A stretch of DNA of 64,000 nt from Lachnotalea sp. AF33-28 (GCF_003477885.1 NZ_QUEE01000002.1:310001-374000), one strand, 5' to 3'. Shown: positions 34,523 through 43,138, numbered from the stretch's first letter. Notes: generated by a model not told the origin, from the letters alone. Made by a program: numbers and translations.

Positions 34523-35629
34523 CTAGTGTTCGATGCCGCTCACATAGTTCTCTGTTTTGCTGGCAGCAGCCTTGTCTAAAGCCAGGTACAGGGGGTGCTT
34601 CGGCCATCTGTGCAGATCCTCCGTCACTTTATAGGCGATGATCTGGAAGAAGGGCAGGAAGCACAGAGGGGTGATGAGCTCCGGCAGGTCGAATGGAACG
34701 CAGAGCACGCCGTCGCCTTCATATGCCGGGTTGTTGGTCAGAAGAAACGCTTTGTCCGTCACCAGACGGGATGCCGCAAATATGGTATGGATCCGGTCGC
34801 TGGAATTGCCTCCGTCCACAAAAAATACTGTGTAATTCGGCGTCAGCTGCAGATCCGGACCGTGCAGGTATTCCTCTGATTCGTAGGCCACGGACGGAAC
34901 CTGAACGGTCTCGCCGATCTTTAAAGCTCCTTCCAAAGCCGTGCCGTAGTTAGCGCCGCAGCTGCAGGAATACGCATTGGTCATGGAGGTCATAGCCTTG
35001 AAATGATCGTCATAGAATCTTAAAGTGGCAGCCTGTACCTGCTTATGCAGTTCGGGCACACGGCGCAGATCCGCCTTTACCTCTTCTGCCTCTTTGCCGG
35101 ACAGCACGCCCTTTTTAACGCCGGCTTCCAGCGCAAACAGCATCAGAAAGAGAGCGAAGGTGGTAACACCCTTGGTCACATAGCCCACGGTCTCGATGCC
35201 CACGCCGTAGTCCACAAGCATATCCGCATAATCCTTGAAATCACTGTTAACATTGCCGGTAACGCCGATCGCGCGCCTGCCGGCAGCCTTAATCACATTC
35301 AGCGCTTCGATGGAGTTGGTGCTGTAGCCGCTCTGGGATACTACAAACACAAAATCCTGTTCCGTAAAGTCGTGTTCACTGCAGATAAAAGTAAACGGTG
35401 ATATTACTTTTACCTCTGTTTTCAGATACCTGCGCACAAACGGGCGGGCGCAGTGGGAACCGTTGAAAGAAGAACCCGAGGCCACAATCCAGATATTTCT
35501 GTAATCGCCCTTCAGATATTCTTCCACCAGCGGGGCAGTCAGCGCTTCGCTGGTTTCTATATTAGCGGCTACTGCCTCCGGCGATTCCTGAACATAGGTC
35601 AGCATGGTTTCCTTAACATTTTCTGGCAT
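34523..35629 (-). CDS. SIS-domain protein, likely sugar-amine 6-phosphate deglycase (GfrE/GfrF/FrlB-like)
   Basis: 368 residues with two SIS domains. SGSSFNGSH near residue 51 and VVSQSGYSTNS near 97 form the phosphate site. E240 (LKIGET) and H256 (EYLHGP) keep the Glu-x15-His spacing of FrlB and GlmS. It is the first gene of the minus-strand pair, divergent from the PTS operon, with a putative operator just after its promoter. The family cleaves 6-phospho-fructosamines or -glucosamines into glucose 6-phosphate and a free amine. The exact substrate is inference from context. Confidence 0.8.
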   Translation of the reverse strand: MPENVKETMLTYVQESPEAVAANIETSEALTAPLVEEYLKGDYRNIWIVASGSSFNGSHCARPFVRRYLKTEVKVISPFTFICSEHDFTEQDFVFVVSQSGYSTNSIEALNVIKAAGRRAIGVTGNVNSDFKDYADMLVDYGVGIETVGYVTKGVTTFALFLMLFALEAGVKKGVLSGKEAEEVKADLRRVPELHKQVQAATLRFYDDHFKAMTSMTNAYSCSCGANYGTALEGALKIGETVQVPSVAYESEEYLHGPDLQLTPNYTVFFVDGGNSSDRIHTIFAASRLVTDKAFLLTNNPAYEGDGVLCVPFDLPELITPLCFLPFFQIIAYKVTEDLHRWPKHPLYLALDKAAASKTENYVSGIEH

Positions 35630-35689
35630 AATTCACACTCTCCTTCATATGATATACAAATTGACGGGTTTGCTGCCTACAACAGCGTA

Positions 35690-35701
35690 TTGTAATAACA
35701 A
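35690..35701. promoter_or_regulatory. Putative GntR operator O1
   Basis: TTGTAATAACAA is a 12 bp near-palindrome lying 15 bases downstream of the minus-strand -10, the place for a road-block repressor. It is related to the sites at 35770 and 35793. Confidence 0.4.
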
Positions 35702-35715
35702 ACTTTTATGCACTT

Positions 35716-35743
35716 ATTATAACAAAGACGCAGAAATAATCAA
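35716..35743 (-). promoter_or_regulatory. Promoter of the SIS gene pair
   Basis: Minus-strand TTGATT (complement of 35738-35743), 16 bases, TATAAT (complement of 35716-35721) with extended TG. Confidence 0.55.
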
Positions 35744-35769
35744 TAGGTTTCACATATTTTTTGAAAGTT

Positions 35770-35804
35770 TGTAATTACATATTGACAAACGCTTGTAATA
35801 ATAT
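35770..35804. promoter_or_regulatory. Putative GntR operators O2 and O3
   Basis: TGTAATTACA (35770-35779) is a perfect palindrome just upstream of the plus-strand -35. TTGTAATAATA (35793-35803) sits between -35 and -10. Both share the TTGTAAT core with O1. HutC-subfamily GntR proteins bind short GTAxxTAC-type palindromes (family knowledge), and such a regulator is encoded at 40106. Confidence 0.45.
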
Positions 35805-35810
35805 TATTAT
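35782..35810 (+). promoter_or_regulatory. Promoter of the PTS operon
   Basis: TTGACA (35782-35787), 17-base spacer, TATTAT (35805-35810). It overlaps operator O3, so repressor binding there would block it. Confidence 0.65.
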
Positions 35811-35852
35811 TTGGTTATAGAAGGTGTCAAGCAGACGAAAGGAGAAGACATT

Positions 35853-36329
35853 ATGCCGAATATTCTATTGACAAGGATTGATAACCGTCTGGTTCACGGA
35901 CAAGTGGGGTGTTCATGGGTAGGCGCGATCGGATGTAATTTGATTGTTGTTGCGGATGATATCGCGGCGGCTGACCCCGTTCAGCAGTCTCTTATGAAGA
36001 TGACCGCGGATTCCACCGGGGTGGGTATCCGTTTCTTCACTTTGCAGAAGACCATTGATGTTATCCATAAAGCATCCCCGTCACAGAAAATTTTTATTGT
36101 AGTAAGAACACCGCAGTCCGCCAGAACTCTGTTGGAAGGCGGAGTGCCGATTGATAAGCTCTGTATCGGCAACATGCATGTTGCGCCGGGCAAGCGCTTA
36201 TCAAATGAAGCGCATGTGTATGTGGACGATCAGGATCTGGAGGATTTGAGATTTATCCGCAATAAGGGAGTGGATGTATATATACAGATTGCTCCGGGCG
36301 ATAAGAAGCACGATTTTGAGGTGAAGTAA
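35853..36329 (+). CDS. PTS mannose/sorbose-class EIIB component
   Basis: 158 residues. The phosphorylated His is H15 in TRIDNRLVHGQV, the class signature. It receives phosphate from EIIA and passes it to the incoming sugar. The ATG at 35853 follows AAAGGAGAAG. The frame is open 14 codons upstream but without a ribosome site. First gene of an operon containing IIB, IIC, IID, a SIS enzyme, a kinase, a GntR regulator and IIA. Confidence 0.94.
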   Translation: MPNILLTRIDNRLVHGQVGCSWVGAIGCNLIVVADDIAAADPVQQSLMKMTADSTGVGIRFFTLQKTIDVIHKASPSQKIFIVVRTPQSARTLLEGGVPIDKLCIGNMHVAPGKRLSNEAHVYVDDQDLEDLRFIRNKGVDVYIQIAPGDKKHDFEVK

Positions 36330-36421
36330 CAGATATGTTCATTGGATGAAACAGATTTTTGCCGTGAGAGGAGAACGGCTTTCACGGTTAAAATAATAGA
36401 ATCTACAAGGAGGATATGTGT

Positions 36422-37210
36422 ATGGAAATCACATTGGTACAAGGGCTATTGCTTGCCCTGATCGCATTTATCTGCGGTGCTGATGCCTGCTGGGAAGCCT
36501 TTTACTGGTTCCGTCCGCTGGTTGTGGCATTCTTTGCAGGTATTGTGCTGGGAGATGTCAAACTCGGATTGGCAGCAGGCGCAGTTGCAGAGCTTTCCTA
36601 TTTGGGGCTGCTGACAGTCGGAGGAACTGTTCCGCCGGATCCGTTAATGGCCGGTATGATGACTACGGTAATCGCATTTACCGCAAAACAAACCCCTGAA
36701 GCTGCATTGGGTCTGTCCCTTCCGTTCGCCCTGCTGGCTCAGTGGATTGGTATTATTTGTAACACAACGTTTGCCGGCTTTTTGGCACCGCTGGACCGTG
36801 CAGCGGCCGCTGCTGATGACAAGAAATTCATCAGGATCACTCTTACCGGAGTTGTGATTAAAGCGGGTCTTTACGCCGTGATCACCTTCCTTTCCGCATT
36901 TGCTCTGCAGAAACAGATCTCCGGTTTCGTAGAAATGTTCCCTGTATGGCTGATTCACGGATTTGAGGTTGCAGGCGGTCTGCTTCCTGCAGTTGGTCTT
37001 ACCCTGCTGCTGGTTGTAATGCTGAAAAAGCAGAACATTGCGTACCTGTTTATCGGCTTTTTAATGGCTACCTTCTTAAGCCTGAACAACATCCTGCCCG
37101 TTGCCGTTGCAGGTGTTGCGGTAGCATTTATCGGTTTCTTAAAGGACAGTGAGAAGAAGAGCCCCGTTGCGGCAATTCCGGATGGAGGTGAAGACGATGG
37201 CGGTATCTAG
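36422..37210 (+). CDS. PTS mannose/sorbose-class EIIC component
   Basis: 262 residues of mostly hydrophobic sequence forming the sugar channel with IID. The typical EIIC-sor glycine-rich segment AAGAVAELSYLGLLTVGGTVPPD lies near residues 58-80 (core AELSYLG). The ATG at 36422 has AAGGAGG eight bases before it; an ATG two codons earlier is too close to that site. The 3' end overlaps the IID gene by 14 bases. Confidence 0.94.
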   Translation: MEITLVQGLLLALIAFICGADACWEAFYWFRPLVVAFFAGIVLGDVKLGLAAGAVAELSYLGLLTVGGTVPPDPLMAGMMTTVIAFTAKQTPEAALGLSLPFALLAQWIGIICNTTFAGFLAPLDRAAAAADDKKFIRITLTGVVIKAGLYAVITFLSAFALQKQISGFVEMFPVWLIHGFEVAGGLLPAVGLTLLLVVMLKKQNIAYLFIGFLMATFLSLNNILPVAVAGVAVAFIGFLKDSEKKSPVAAIPDGGEDDGGI

Positions 37211-37988
37211 AGAAAAATTAACAAAAAAAGATATTGATAAGATGAGTTTGCTTTCCATCTTAGAGCAGTCCTGCTTCAGCTTTGAAAGAATGCAGGCGCC
37301 GGGCTTCGTCCTCGGTATGATTCCCGGATTCAAGAAGATTTACGGCGATCAGAAAGAAGAAGTCGCTGCGGCTATGCAGAACAATATGGACTTTATCAAT
37401 ACCGAGCCCCATATGGCTACATTCCTGCAGGGCCTGATCCTCTCCTTAGAGGAGAACGGACAGGACCGCGCTCTGATCAAAAATATTAAGACCGGTTTGT
37501 TCGGCCCTCTGGCCGGCCTCGGCGATGCAATTTTCTGGTTCACCCTGCTTCCCATTTCAGCAGCGATCTGCTGTTCATTGGCGAGCAACGGCTCCGTTTT
37601 AGGACCGATTCTTTACATACTGATCTGGGCGGCGGCCTGCTTCTCAAGGCTCTGGTTCGGACGTATGGGTTATAACATGGGTGTTGGCGCGGTTGATATG
37701 ATCAGCCAGAACGCGAACGCAATTACTAAAGCAGCAGGTATCCTCGGTATGATGGTGGTCGGCGGTCTGATTCCCAGCTATGTTTCCTTTACATTTGCGG
37801 AAACACTGGTTGCACCCGGCGGTGTTGCAATTCAGAGTATTTTCGATTCAATTATGCCCAACATTCTGCCACTGGGATTTGTTTTCTTCCTGTATTGGCT
37901 GTTTAAGAAGAAACATGTAAATACCCTGATGCTGATTGTTTTAATTATTTTACTGTCAATTGCGCTGTCATTCCTGAAGGTTATGTAA
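37197..37988 (+). CDS. PTS mannose/sorbose-class EIID component
   Basis: 263 residues. The N-terminal soluble part contains QASCFSFERMQ-type sequence (LEQSCFSFERMQAPGF here), and ALIKNIKTGLFGPLAGLGDA is a clear EIID hallmark. C-terminal helices insert in the membrane with IIC. I chose the ATG at 37197 because GGAGG lies nine bases upstream; it overlaps the IIC stop. The three membrane-complex genes are therefore translationally coupled. Confidence 0.94.
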   Translation: MAVSREKLTKKDIDKMSLLSILEQSCFSFERMQAPGFVLGMIPGFKKIYGDQKEEVAAAMQNNMDFINTEPHMATFLQGLILSLEENGQDRALIKNIKTGLFGPLAGLGDAIFWFTLLPISAAICCSLASNGSVLGPILYILIWAAACFSRLWFGRMGYNMGVGAVDMISQNANAITKAAGILGMMVVGGLIPSYVSFTFAETLVAPGGVAIQSIFDSIMPNILPLGFVFFLYWLFKKKHVNTLMLIVLIILLSIALSFLKVM

Positions 37989-38047
37989 TTTCAGAGACGA
38001 TGTATCCGATTGAAAACAGCAGGGATAATTAAATAGTAAGTCATACC

Positions 38048-38085
38048 TACAAACACCCCTGCTTGCAAAAACAGGGGTGTTTGTA
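38048..38085 (+). other. Intercistronic hairpin between EIID and the third SIS gene
   Basis: A perfect 14 bp stem (TACAAACACCCCTG and complement) with a 10-base loop, not followed by a T run. It sits in a 241-base gap inside the PTS operon. It could be a partial terminator or an RNA-processing/stability element that sets transporter above enzyme levels. Confidence 0.6.
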
Positions 38086-38229
38086 AAGAATCCGTTTGAA
38101 GTAAAAAGGCGGACATGGGGAGCATTTCCGTCTTTTGGGGGCGTATTAAAAGAGAATGTGGAAGGGGAATATTTTACATAAGCTTGATGCCGCGGTTCGC
38201 AGGATGCGGCATATGAATGAGGATTGGTT

Positions 38230-39228
38230 ATGATTAATTTTGACGAAAACAAAATGTTGGAAAACGGAGCGTACATTTACAATCAAAGAGAGAAAATTGA
38301 GGGAATTGCGGATAAACTGACAGAAGAGGGATATGATCTTCTGCTTTTTACATCCTCCGGAGGTTCCATGGCGATGATGCAGCCCTTTGAGATCTGGGTG
38401 AATCAGATGTCGAAGATTCCGGTGGATGCAATGCTTTCGGCCGATCTGATGGCGATGGGGAGCAACCGCCTGACGGACCGTTCGGTAGCGTTTCTGACAT
38501 CCAAGTCCGGTGACACGAAGGAGACGGTGGCCGCGGCAAAGTATCTGAAGGAGAGAGGCGTCCGTCTGGTTTCTGTAAACGGTGTGGCGGATTCGCCCCT
38601 GGAGGATCTGTCCGATTACTGTGTAGTCTATAAGGAAGGCCGCCCGCAGGAGCTGGTGTTCTATCTGCTGATCGGCAGGCTTTTATATAATCACGGTGAT
38701 TTTCCGGAATATCCGGCCTTTGCAGATGATCTGAAAAACCTGGCTGCCGCTCTGGTTCAGGTCCGCAAAGAGGCGGATGATAAATGCAGGGATTATGCGC
38801 TGAAATACCATAAAGAGCCCTATAACATCTGGATCGGTTCGGGGGATCTGTGGCCTACGGCTTATTCCTATTCCATGTGTGTTTTGGAGGAATCGCAGTG
38901 GATCCGCACAAAGTCCGTGAGTTCGCCGGAATTCTTTCACGGCACCATTGAGCTTTTGGAGGACGATGTGTGCGTGACACTTCTTTTGACGGAAGGTGTT
39001 ACGAGGCCGATGGACGAGAGGGTGAAGCGCTTTGCCATGCAGCATACAAAAAAGCTGACCTGTTTTGATACGAAGGATTATACGCTGCCCGGCATAAGCG
39101 ATCAGTTTCGCAGGTATCTGTCGCCGGTGGTGATGGCGGCGGTGCTGCAGAGAATCAGCAAGAATATCGAAGTGATTACAGGCCATTCCCTGGATATCAG
39201 AAGATATTACAGAAAGAGTGAATATTGA
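38230..39228 (+). CDS. SIS-domain protein, FrlB-like fructosamine 6-phosphate deglycase
   Basis: 332 residues with two SIS domains: FTSSGGSMAM near residue 40 and LTSKSGDTKET near 89 form the phosphate site. E221 and H237 (in SSPEFFHGT) are 16 residues apart, close to the E224/H240 reported for FrlB, and the SSPEFFHG motif is typical of that family. It would split a 6-phosphorylated Amadori compound. The ATG at 38230 has GAGGA upstream; a TTG two codons earlier is less likely. The kinase gene follows with a one-base overlap. Confidence 0.8.
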   Translation: MINFDENKMLENGAYIYNQREKIEGIADKLTEEGYDLLLFTSSGGSMAMMQPFEIWVNQMSKIPVDAMLSADLMAMGSNRLTDRSVAFLTSKSGDTKETVAAAKYLKERGVRLVSVNGVADSPLEDLSDYCVVYKEGRPQELVFYLLIGRLLYNHGDFPEYPAFADDLKNLAAALVQVRKEADDKCRDYALKYHKEPYNIWIGSGDLWPTAYSYSMCVLEESQWIRTKSVSSPEFFHGTIELLEDDVCVTLLLTEGVTRPMDERVKRFAMQHTKKLTCFDTKDYTLPGISDQFRRYLSPVVMAAVLQRISKNIEVITGHSLDIRRYYRKSEY

Positions 39229-40079
39229 TGAAGTTTCTGGGCCTTGGAGACAATGTGATTGATTATTATTCCAACCTGGGAGTGATGTATCCCGGCGGCA
39301 ATGCGGTCAATACGGCGGCCCATGCCGCAATACTGGGCGAAGAAGCCGCTTATCTGGGAAATCTCGGAGACGATGAGATGTCAGAGGTGATCAGGGATGC
39401 GCTGACACAATTTGGCGTGGATTTCTCACACTGCGCGGTCATTGCCGGAGGAACCACGAAATACTGCGACTATACCGTGACGGACGGAGAGCGCAGCTTT
39501 GTGAGCGTTGAGCTTGGAAACCATTGGTCCGGACCGATGGTATTAGGGGGTTGGGAGTTGGATTATATGAGGAATTTTGATGTAATCCACAGCTGCTGCA
39601 ATGCCAAGATGGAAGATGAGATCAGGAAGCTTGCGGATCTGCCGGCGCTTCTGACATATGATTTTTCTGTTAAGGATAAGTACAGGACGGATGAATATCT
39701 GGACAAGGTATGTCCGTATCTGGATCTGGCGCTGTTTTCCTGCGAACCCATGGATGTAGAGGCGGCGGAGGTATTCTGCCGCAGGTTTCATGAAAAAGGG
39801 GCCGGCCATGTGGTCATCACAATGGGGGCGAAGGGACAGTATGTATCCAATGGGGATACCCTTTTGAAAGGCGAAGTGGTCTATGTGGAGCCTGTGGATA
39901 CGATGGGCGCCGGAGACGCATTTATCACCGCGTTTATTTTAAGCCTCGCACACCAGGGGTGGAAAAAGGGGAAAAGAATGCATAGGGAGGCTATCGCCAA
40001 GGCGCTGGCAGACGGAGCCGCTTATTCGGCTAAAAACTGTCTGGTGGAAGGAGGCTTTGGCTATAAGGCCATTGTTTGA
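39228..40079 (+). CDS. PfkB-family sugar kinase, FrlD-like (fructosamine 6-kinase)
   Basis: 283 residues of the ribokinase fold. The N-terminal GDNVIDYYSNLGVMYPGGNA and LGDDEMS match FrlD-type fructoselysine 6-kinases. The C-terminal catalytic motif DTMGAGDAFITAF carries the catalytic Asp and anion hole. It is coupled to the SIS gene as TGATG. Having both a PTS, which phosphorylates on entry, and a kinase suggests two substrate routes, or phosphorylation of material entering by another transporter. Other PfkB sugars cannot be excluded. Confidence 0.82.
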   Translation: MKFLGLGDNVIDYYSNLGVMYPGGNAVNTAAHAAILGEEAAYLGNLGDDEMSEVIRDALTQFGVDFSHCAVIAGGTTKYCDYTVTDGERSFVSVELGNHWSGPMVLGGWELDYMRNFDVIHSCCNAKMEDEIRKLADLPALLTYDFSVKDKYRTDEYLDKVCPYLDLALFSCEPMDVEAAEVFCRRFHEKGAGHVVITMGAKGQYVSNGDTLLKGEVVYVEPVDTMGAGDAFITAFILSLAHQGWKKGKRMHREAIAKALADGAAYSAKNCLVEGGFGYKAIV

Positions 40080-40105
40080 GCTGCAGGACGGCGGGAGGTA
40101 TCCAT

Positions 40106-40855
40106 ATGGAAGCCGATTTTATCCGGATTAACAAGTACAGCTCTATACCATTATATGAGCAGCTCGAGGTGTGTCTGGTGAAAGCGATGAGGGGAGGTCT
40201 GCTTAAGCCCGGCCAGAAGCTGCCCACAGAAGATGAGATCTGCAGGCAGTTCGGCATCTCCAGGCCGGTGGTGCGTCAGGCATATAACAATCTGGTCAAG
40301 GACGGCATGCTGGAACGAAAGAGAGGCAGGGGTAGTTTTGTAAGATCCATGGAAGATCGCGGGATATTTATCATGCGCCTGATGAATTTCGGTGAGGAGA
40401 TGGCGGCTGCCGGCATGAAACCGGGCACAGACTTAAAAAAGATCGAAGAGATCCCTTTTGACCTGGATATCTTTAGTAAGCTGAATCTGGAGAGAGGGCA
40501 GCGCTGCCTCCATTTGGAACGGATGCGTTATGCGGACGGACAGCCTTTCACCTATATTGAGAATTATGTTCCGATGGAACGTTTTCCCGGAATAGAGAAA
40601 CATGATTACAACCATGAATCCCTCTATAAGGTGATGAAGGAAGAATATGGGATATACCCGATCCGGGCAGTCCGCTCCATGCGGGCGGAGATCATTAAGC
40701 CTTCTCTGGCGCCTCTGCTGCATGTGGAGAGAAAGGGGCCGATCCATCTGATCGAGAGCATCACTTTTGACCAGTTTGAACGACCGATGGATTACAGTCT
40801 GGAGACCTATCCGGGCAATACGCACCGGTTTGATTTTGTGGTTTATAATGATTGA
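40106..40855 (+). CDS. GntR-family regulator, HutC/UTRA type
   Basis: 249 residues. The N-terminal winged helix (SSIPLYEQLEVCLVKAM, then ICRQFGISRPVVRQAYNNL) is GntR, and residues ~100-245 form a UTRA ligand domain ending YPGNTHRFDFVV. UTRA domains usually bind a sugar phosphate that is the pathway intermediate. The ATG at 40106 has GGGAGG seven bases before it. Located inside the PTS operon, it is the obvious candidate to bind the TTGTAAT sites at 35690-35804. Confidence 0.93.
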   Translation: MEADFIRINKYSSIPLYEQLEVCLVKAMRGGLLKPGQKLPTEDEICRQFGISRPVVRQAYNNLVKDGMLERKRGRGSFVRSMEDRGIFIMRLMNFGEEMAAAGMKPGTDLKKIEEIPFDLDIFSKLNLERGQRCLHLERMRYADGQPFTYIENYVPMERFPGIEKHDYNHESLYKVMKEEYGIYPIRAVRSMRAEIIKPSLAPLLHVERKGPIHLIESITFDQFERPMDYSLETYPGNTHRFDFVVYND

Positions 40856-40875
40856 AGCGGAAAGGAGTATTTAGT

Positions 40876-41316
40876 ATGCTGGGAATGATTGTAACAGGAC
40901 ACGGAGAATTTGCCACCGGAATCACCAGTGCGATTGAGCTGCTGGCAGGACAGCAGGAGTTTTTGGTGGGGGTGGATTTTAAATCCGGAGACGGGGAGGA
41001 GGACCTGCAGGATCATCTGAAGGAAGCATTTGCCCGTCTTGAGAATTGCAGCGGGATCTTTATCCTCTGCGATATTTTGGGCGGATCTCCATTTAAAAAT
41101 GCGGTGACCCTGACCCTGGGAAATGACAAATACCGTGTGATTTACGGTACCAATCTGGGGATGGCAGTGGAGCTGTCCATGCGCTACATGATGAGCGGGG
41201 ATGACCCGGTGGATATGGATGCCCTCACACAGGAGCTGGTACAGATTGGCCAGCAGCAGGTTGGAAATTATGTATTTGAGCCTGTGGTACAGGAGGAAGA
41301 GGAAGACGGAATCTGA
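40876..41316 (+). CDS. PTS mannose-class EIIA component
   Basis: 146 residues. The phosphorylated His is H9 in IVTGHGEFATG. The CDILGGSPFKNAV segment is also typical of EIIA-man. It accepts phosphate from HPr and passes it to EIIB. The ATG at 40876 has AAAGGAG eight bases upstream. Unusually it is the last gene of the operon, after the regulator, while IIB, IIC and IID come first. An acidic tail (EEEEDG) ends the protein. Confidence 0.93.
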   Translation: MLGMIVTGHGEFATGITSAIELLAGQQEFLVGVDFKSGDGEEDLQDHLKEAFARLENCSGIFILCDILGGSPFKNAVTLTLGNDKYRVIYGTNLGMAVELSMRYMMSGDDPVDMDALTQELVQIGQQQVGNYVFEPVVQEEEEDGI

Positions 41317-41353
41317 TCCTGCAGGCTGTACCGAAACGGTATGAATAGGAAGG

Positions 41354-41410
41354 AAAAATCCCCTGCATATATTGAAGCATCCCGGGATGCAATATATGCA
41401 GGGGATTTTT
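41354..41410 (+). terminator. Terminator of the PTS operon
   Basis: A 21 bp stem (left 41354-41374, right 41390-41410; core ATCCCCTGCATATATTG) encloses an inner perfect palindrome GCATCCCGGGATGC and runs directly into TTTTT. Confidence 0.88.
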
Positions 41411-41525
41411 CTGTTCAATAGGAAAACAGGGCGGTCCGTCTTAGCCGGAGAAGACCGTGAGCGGAATCCTTTTTCATCCGGTATCCGGATAAGCCCGCAT
41501 AAGGCCCGCAGTTTTGCAAATCCGG

Positions 41526-41554
41526 TTGACAACGGGAAGGAATCCGAATATGAT
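41526..41554 (+). promoter_or_regulatory. Promoter of the HAD phosphatase pair
   Basis: TTGACA, 17 bases, TATGAT. The rest of the 341-base gap after the PTS operon holds only the terminator. A second ATG at 41550, in frame with the HAD gene and preceded by GGAAGG, is possible but would add a 36-residue extension not expected for the family. Confidence 0.6.
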
Positions 41555-41657
41555 TGCTAGTGTACTGGCATATTTGCGGCAGGCAATAAACAAAATAGTG
41601 CACGGGGTAGGATATTGGGTGTGCGGAGGGATAAAAGAACAGCTTCAGGAGGTTTAT

Positions 41658-42350
41658 ATGATAAGAGCGGTAATTTTTGACATGGACGGAGTTCTGATTG
41701 ACAGTGAGATTGTCTATCTGGATGAAATGTATAAAAAACTGGCGGTCACACACCCCTGGGTGAAAAGAGAGGATCTGTTTCCCATTGTGGGTTCCACCAA
41801 CCGCAGGACAAAGGAAATTGTATTTGAAGTCGCAGGAGAACCGATGGACTCTGTTTCTTTTAATGAGGAATATAAGATGCTGTGGGAGTCCTGCAATGTG
41901 AGTTATCCGGATATCTTAAGAAAAGAAGCGGTGCCGCTCCTTAAGGCGCTGAATGAAAAGGGATATCTGACAGCGCTGGCATCGTCAACCGACACAAAAG
42001 GAATCGAGCGTGTGGTGACGGAATGCGGGATTAAAGGGTATTTTCGGTATATAATCAGCGGAGATATGTTCCGGGAAAGCAAACCGAATCCGGAGATATA
42101 TCTGCATACGGCAGAAAAACTGGGTTGTATGCCATCGGAGTGTTTTGCTGTGGAAGATTCTACCTACGGCGTTACGGCCGGGGCACGCGCCGGCATGACG
42201 GTGGCGGCTGTTCGGGATGACCGGTTTAATTTCGATCAGTCTCTCGCCAATTACTATATAGATACATTGGACGAGGTGCTGCCGATTGTTGAGTCTTTAA
42301 ATATGGAGGAAGCGGCTGCTTTAGGCTGCAGAAAATGCGGTAAACTATGA
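41658..42350 (+). CDS. HAD-superfamily phosphatase/beta-phosphoglucomutase-like
   Basis: 230 residues. HAD motif I is FDMDGVLIDSE at ~8-18, motif II SSTD near 110, motif III KPNPEIYL and motif IV VEDSTYGV near 163. The alpha-helical cap fits the beta-phosphoglucomutase/sugar-phosphatase subfamily. The ATG has CAGGAGG six bases upstream. It is coupled to the next HAD gene by an ATGA overlap. Substrate likely a sugar phosphate, not determined. Confidence 0.88.
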   Translation: MIRAVIFDMDGVLIDSEIVYLDEMYKKLAVTHPWVKREDLFPIVGSTNRRTKEIVFEVAGEPMDSVSFNEEYKMLWESCNVSYPDILRKEAVPLLKALNEKGYLTALASSTDTKGIERVVTECGIKGYFRYIISGDMFRESKPNPEIYLHTAEKLGCMPSECFAVEDSTYGVTAGARAGMTVAAVRDDRFNFDQSLANYYIDTLDEVLPIVESLNMEEAAALGCRKCGKL

Positions 42351-43138
42351 TCAGAGCGGCTTTTTTTGATATAGACGGAACTCTAGTGAGCATGGATACA
42401 CACAGGATGCGTGAAGATACGAAAGAAGCGCTGTTTGCGCTTAAGAAAAAAGGCATCCGCATCTTTATTTCAACCGGCCGGCATATGCAGGATATCCGGA
42501 CAGCGAAGGGGGATTTGCTGGAGGGCGTGCCGTTTGACGGCTATGTGTTGATTAACGGACAGTACTGTATCGCCGGTGAAAAGCAGCAGGTAATTCATAA
42601 ACATCCGATCCCGGCGTCCGATATAAAGAGCCTGGTTGAACTTCTTAGGACAACCCCATTTCCCTGCGTATTCCTGGAGCGGCAGGATATCTATATCAAT
42701 GTTGTGAATGAGCGTGTGATAAAAGAACAGGAGAGGGTGGATCTGGATATACCGCCCATAGAAGACATAAGCCGCGCGCTTTGTGCCGATATATATCAGG
42801 TGGTGCCCTATGTGAGCATGGAGGAAGAAAAGCTGATTATGTCCAGCATGCCGCACTGCAGCATCTCGCGCTGGTCCGATACCGTGGCGGATATCATACC
42901 GGCGGATGGCTGTAAGCGTGTGGGCGTGGAGAAAATGCTGAAGCACTTTCAGATTTCCCCCAGCGAGTGCATGGCGGTGGGAGACGGTGAAAATGACGTG
43001 GACATGCTGAAATACGCGGGTATCGGAGTGGCGATGGGCAATGCGCAGTCGAGTGTGAAAGCGGCTGCAAATTATATTACGGATGATATTGAGAAGGGCG
43101 GGCTGTGCGAAGCGCTGCGCCATTTCGGCCTTCTGTAG
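42347..43138 (+). CDS. Cof-type HAD phosphatase
   Basis: 263 residues. FFDIDGTLVS at ~6-15 carries the nucleophile Asp, FISTGRH is motif II, and VGDGENDVDML near 213 is motif IV, with a large C2-type cap between. It resembles the YidA/Cof sugar-phosphate or flavin-phosphate phosphatases. It overlaps the stop of the upstream HAD gene by four bases, so the two are cotranslated. Confidence 0.9.
   Translation: MIRAAFFDIDGTLVSMDTHRMREDTKEALFALKKKGIRIFISTGRHMQDIRTAKGDLLEGVPFDGYVLINGQYCIAGEKQQVIHKHPIPASDIKSLVELLRTTPFPCVFLERQDIYINVVNERVIKEQERVDLDIPPIEDISRALCADIYQVVPYVSMEEEKLIMSSMPHCSISRWSDTVADIIPADGCKRVGVEKMLKHFQISPSECMAVGDGENDVDMLKYAGIGVAMGNAQSSVKAAANYITDDIEKGGLCEALRHFGLL

Noticed and set aside
41550..41657. 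N-terminal extension of the first HAD phosphatase from the ATG at 41550
   Set aside because: The family begins directly at the DMDG motif, the ATG at 41658 has CAGGAGG, and the upstream ATG overlaps a good -10 sequence.
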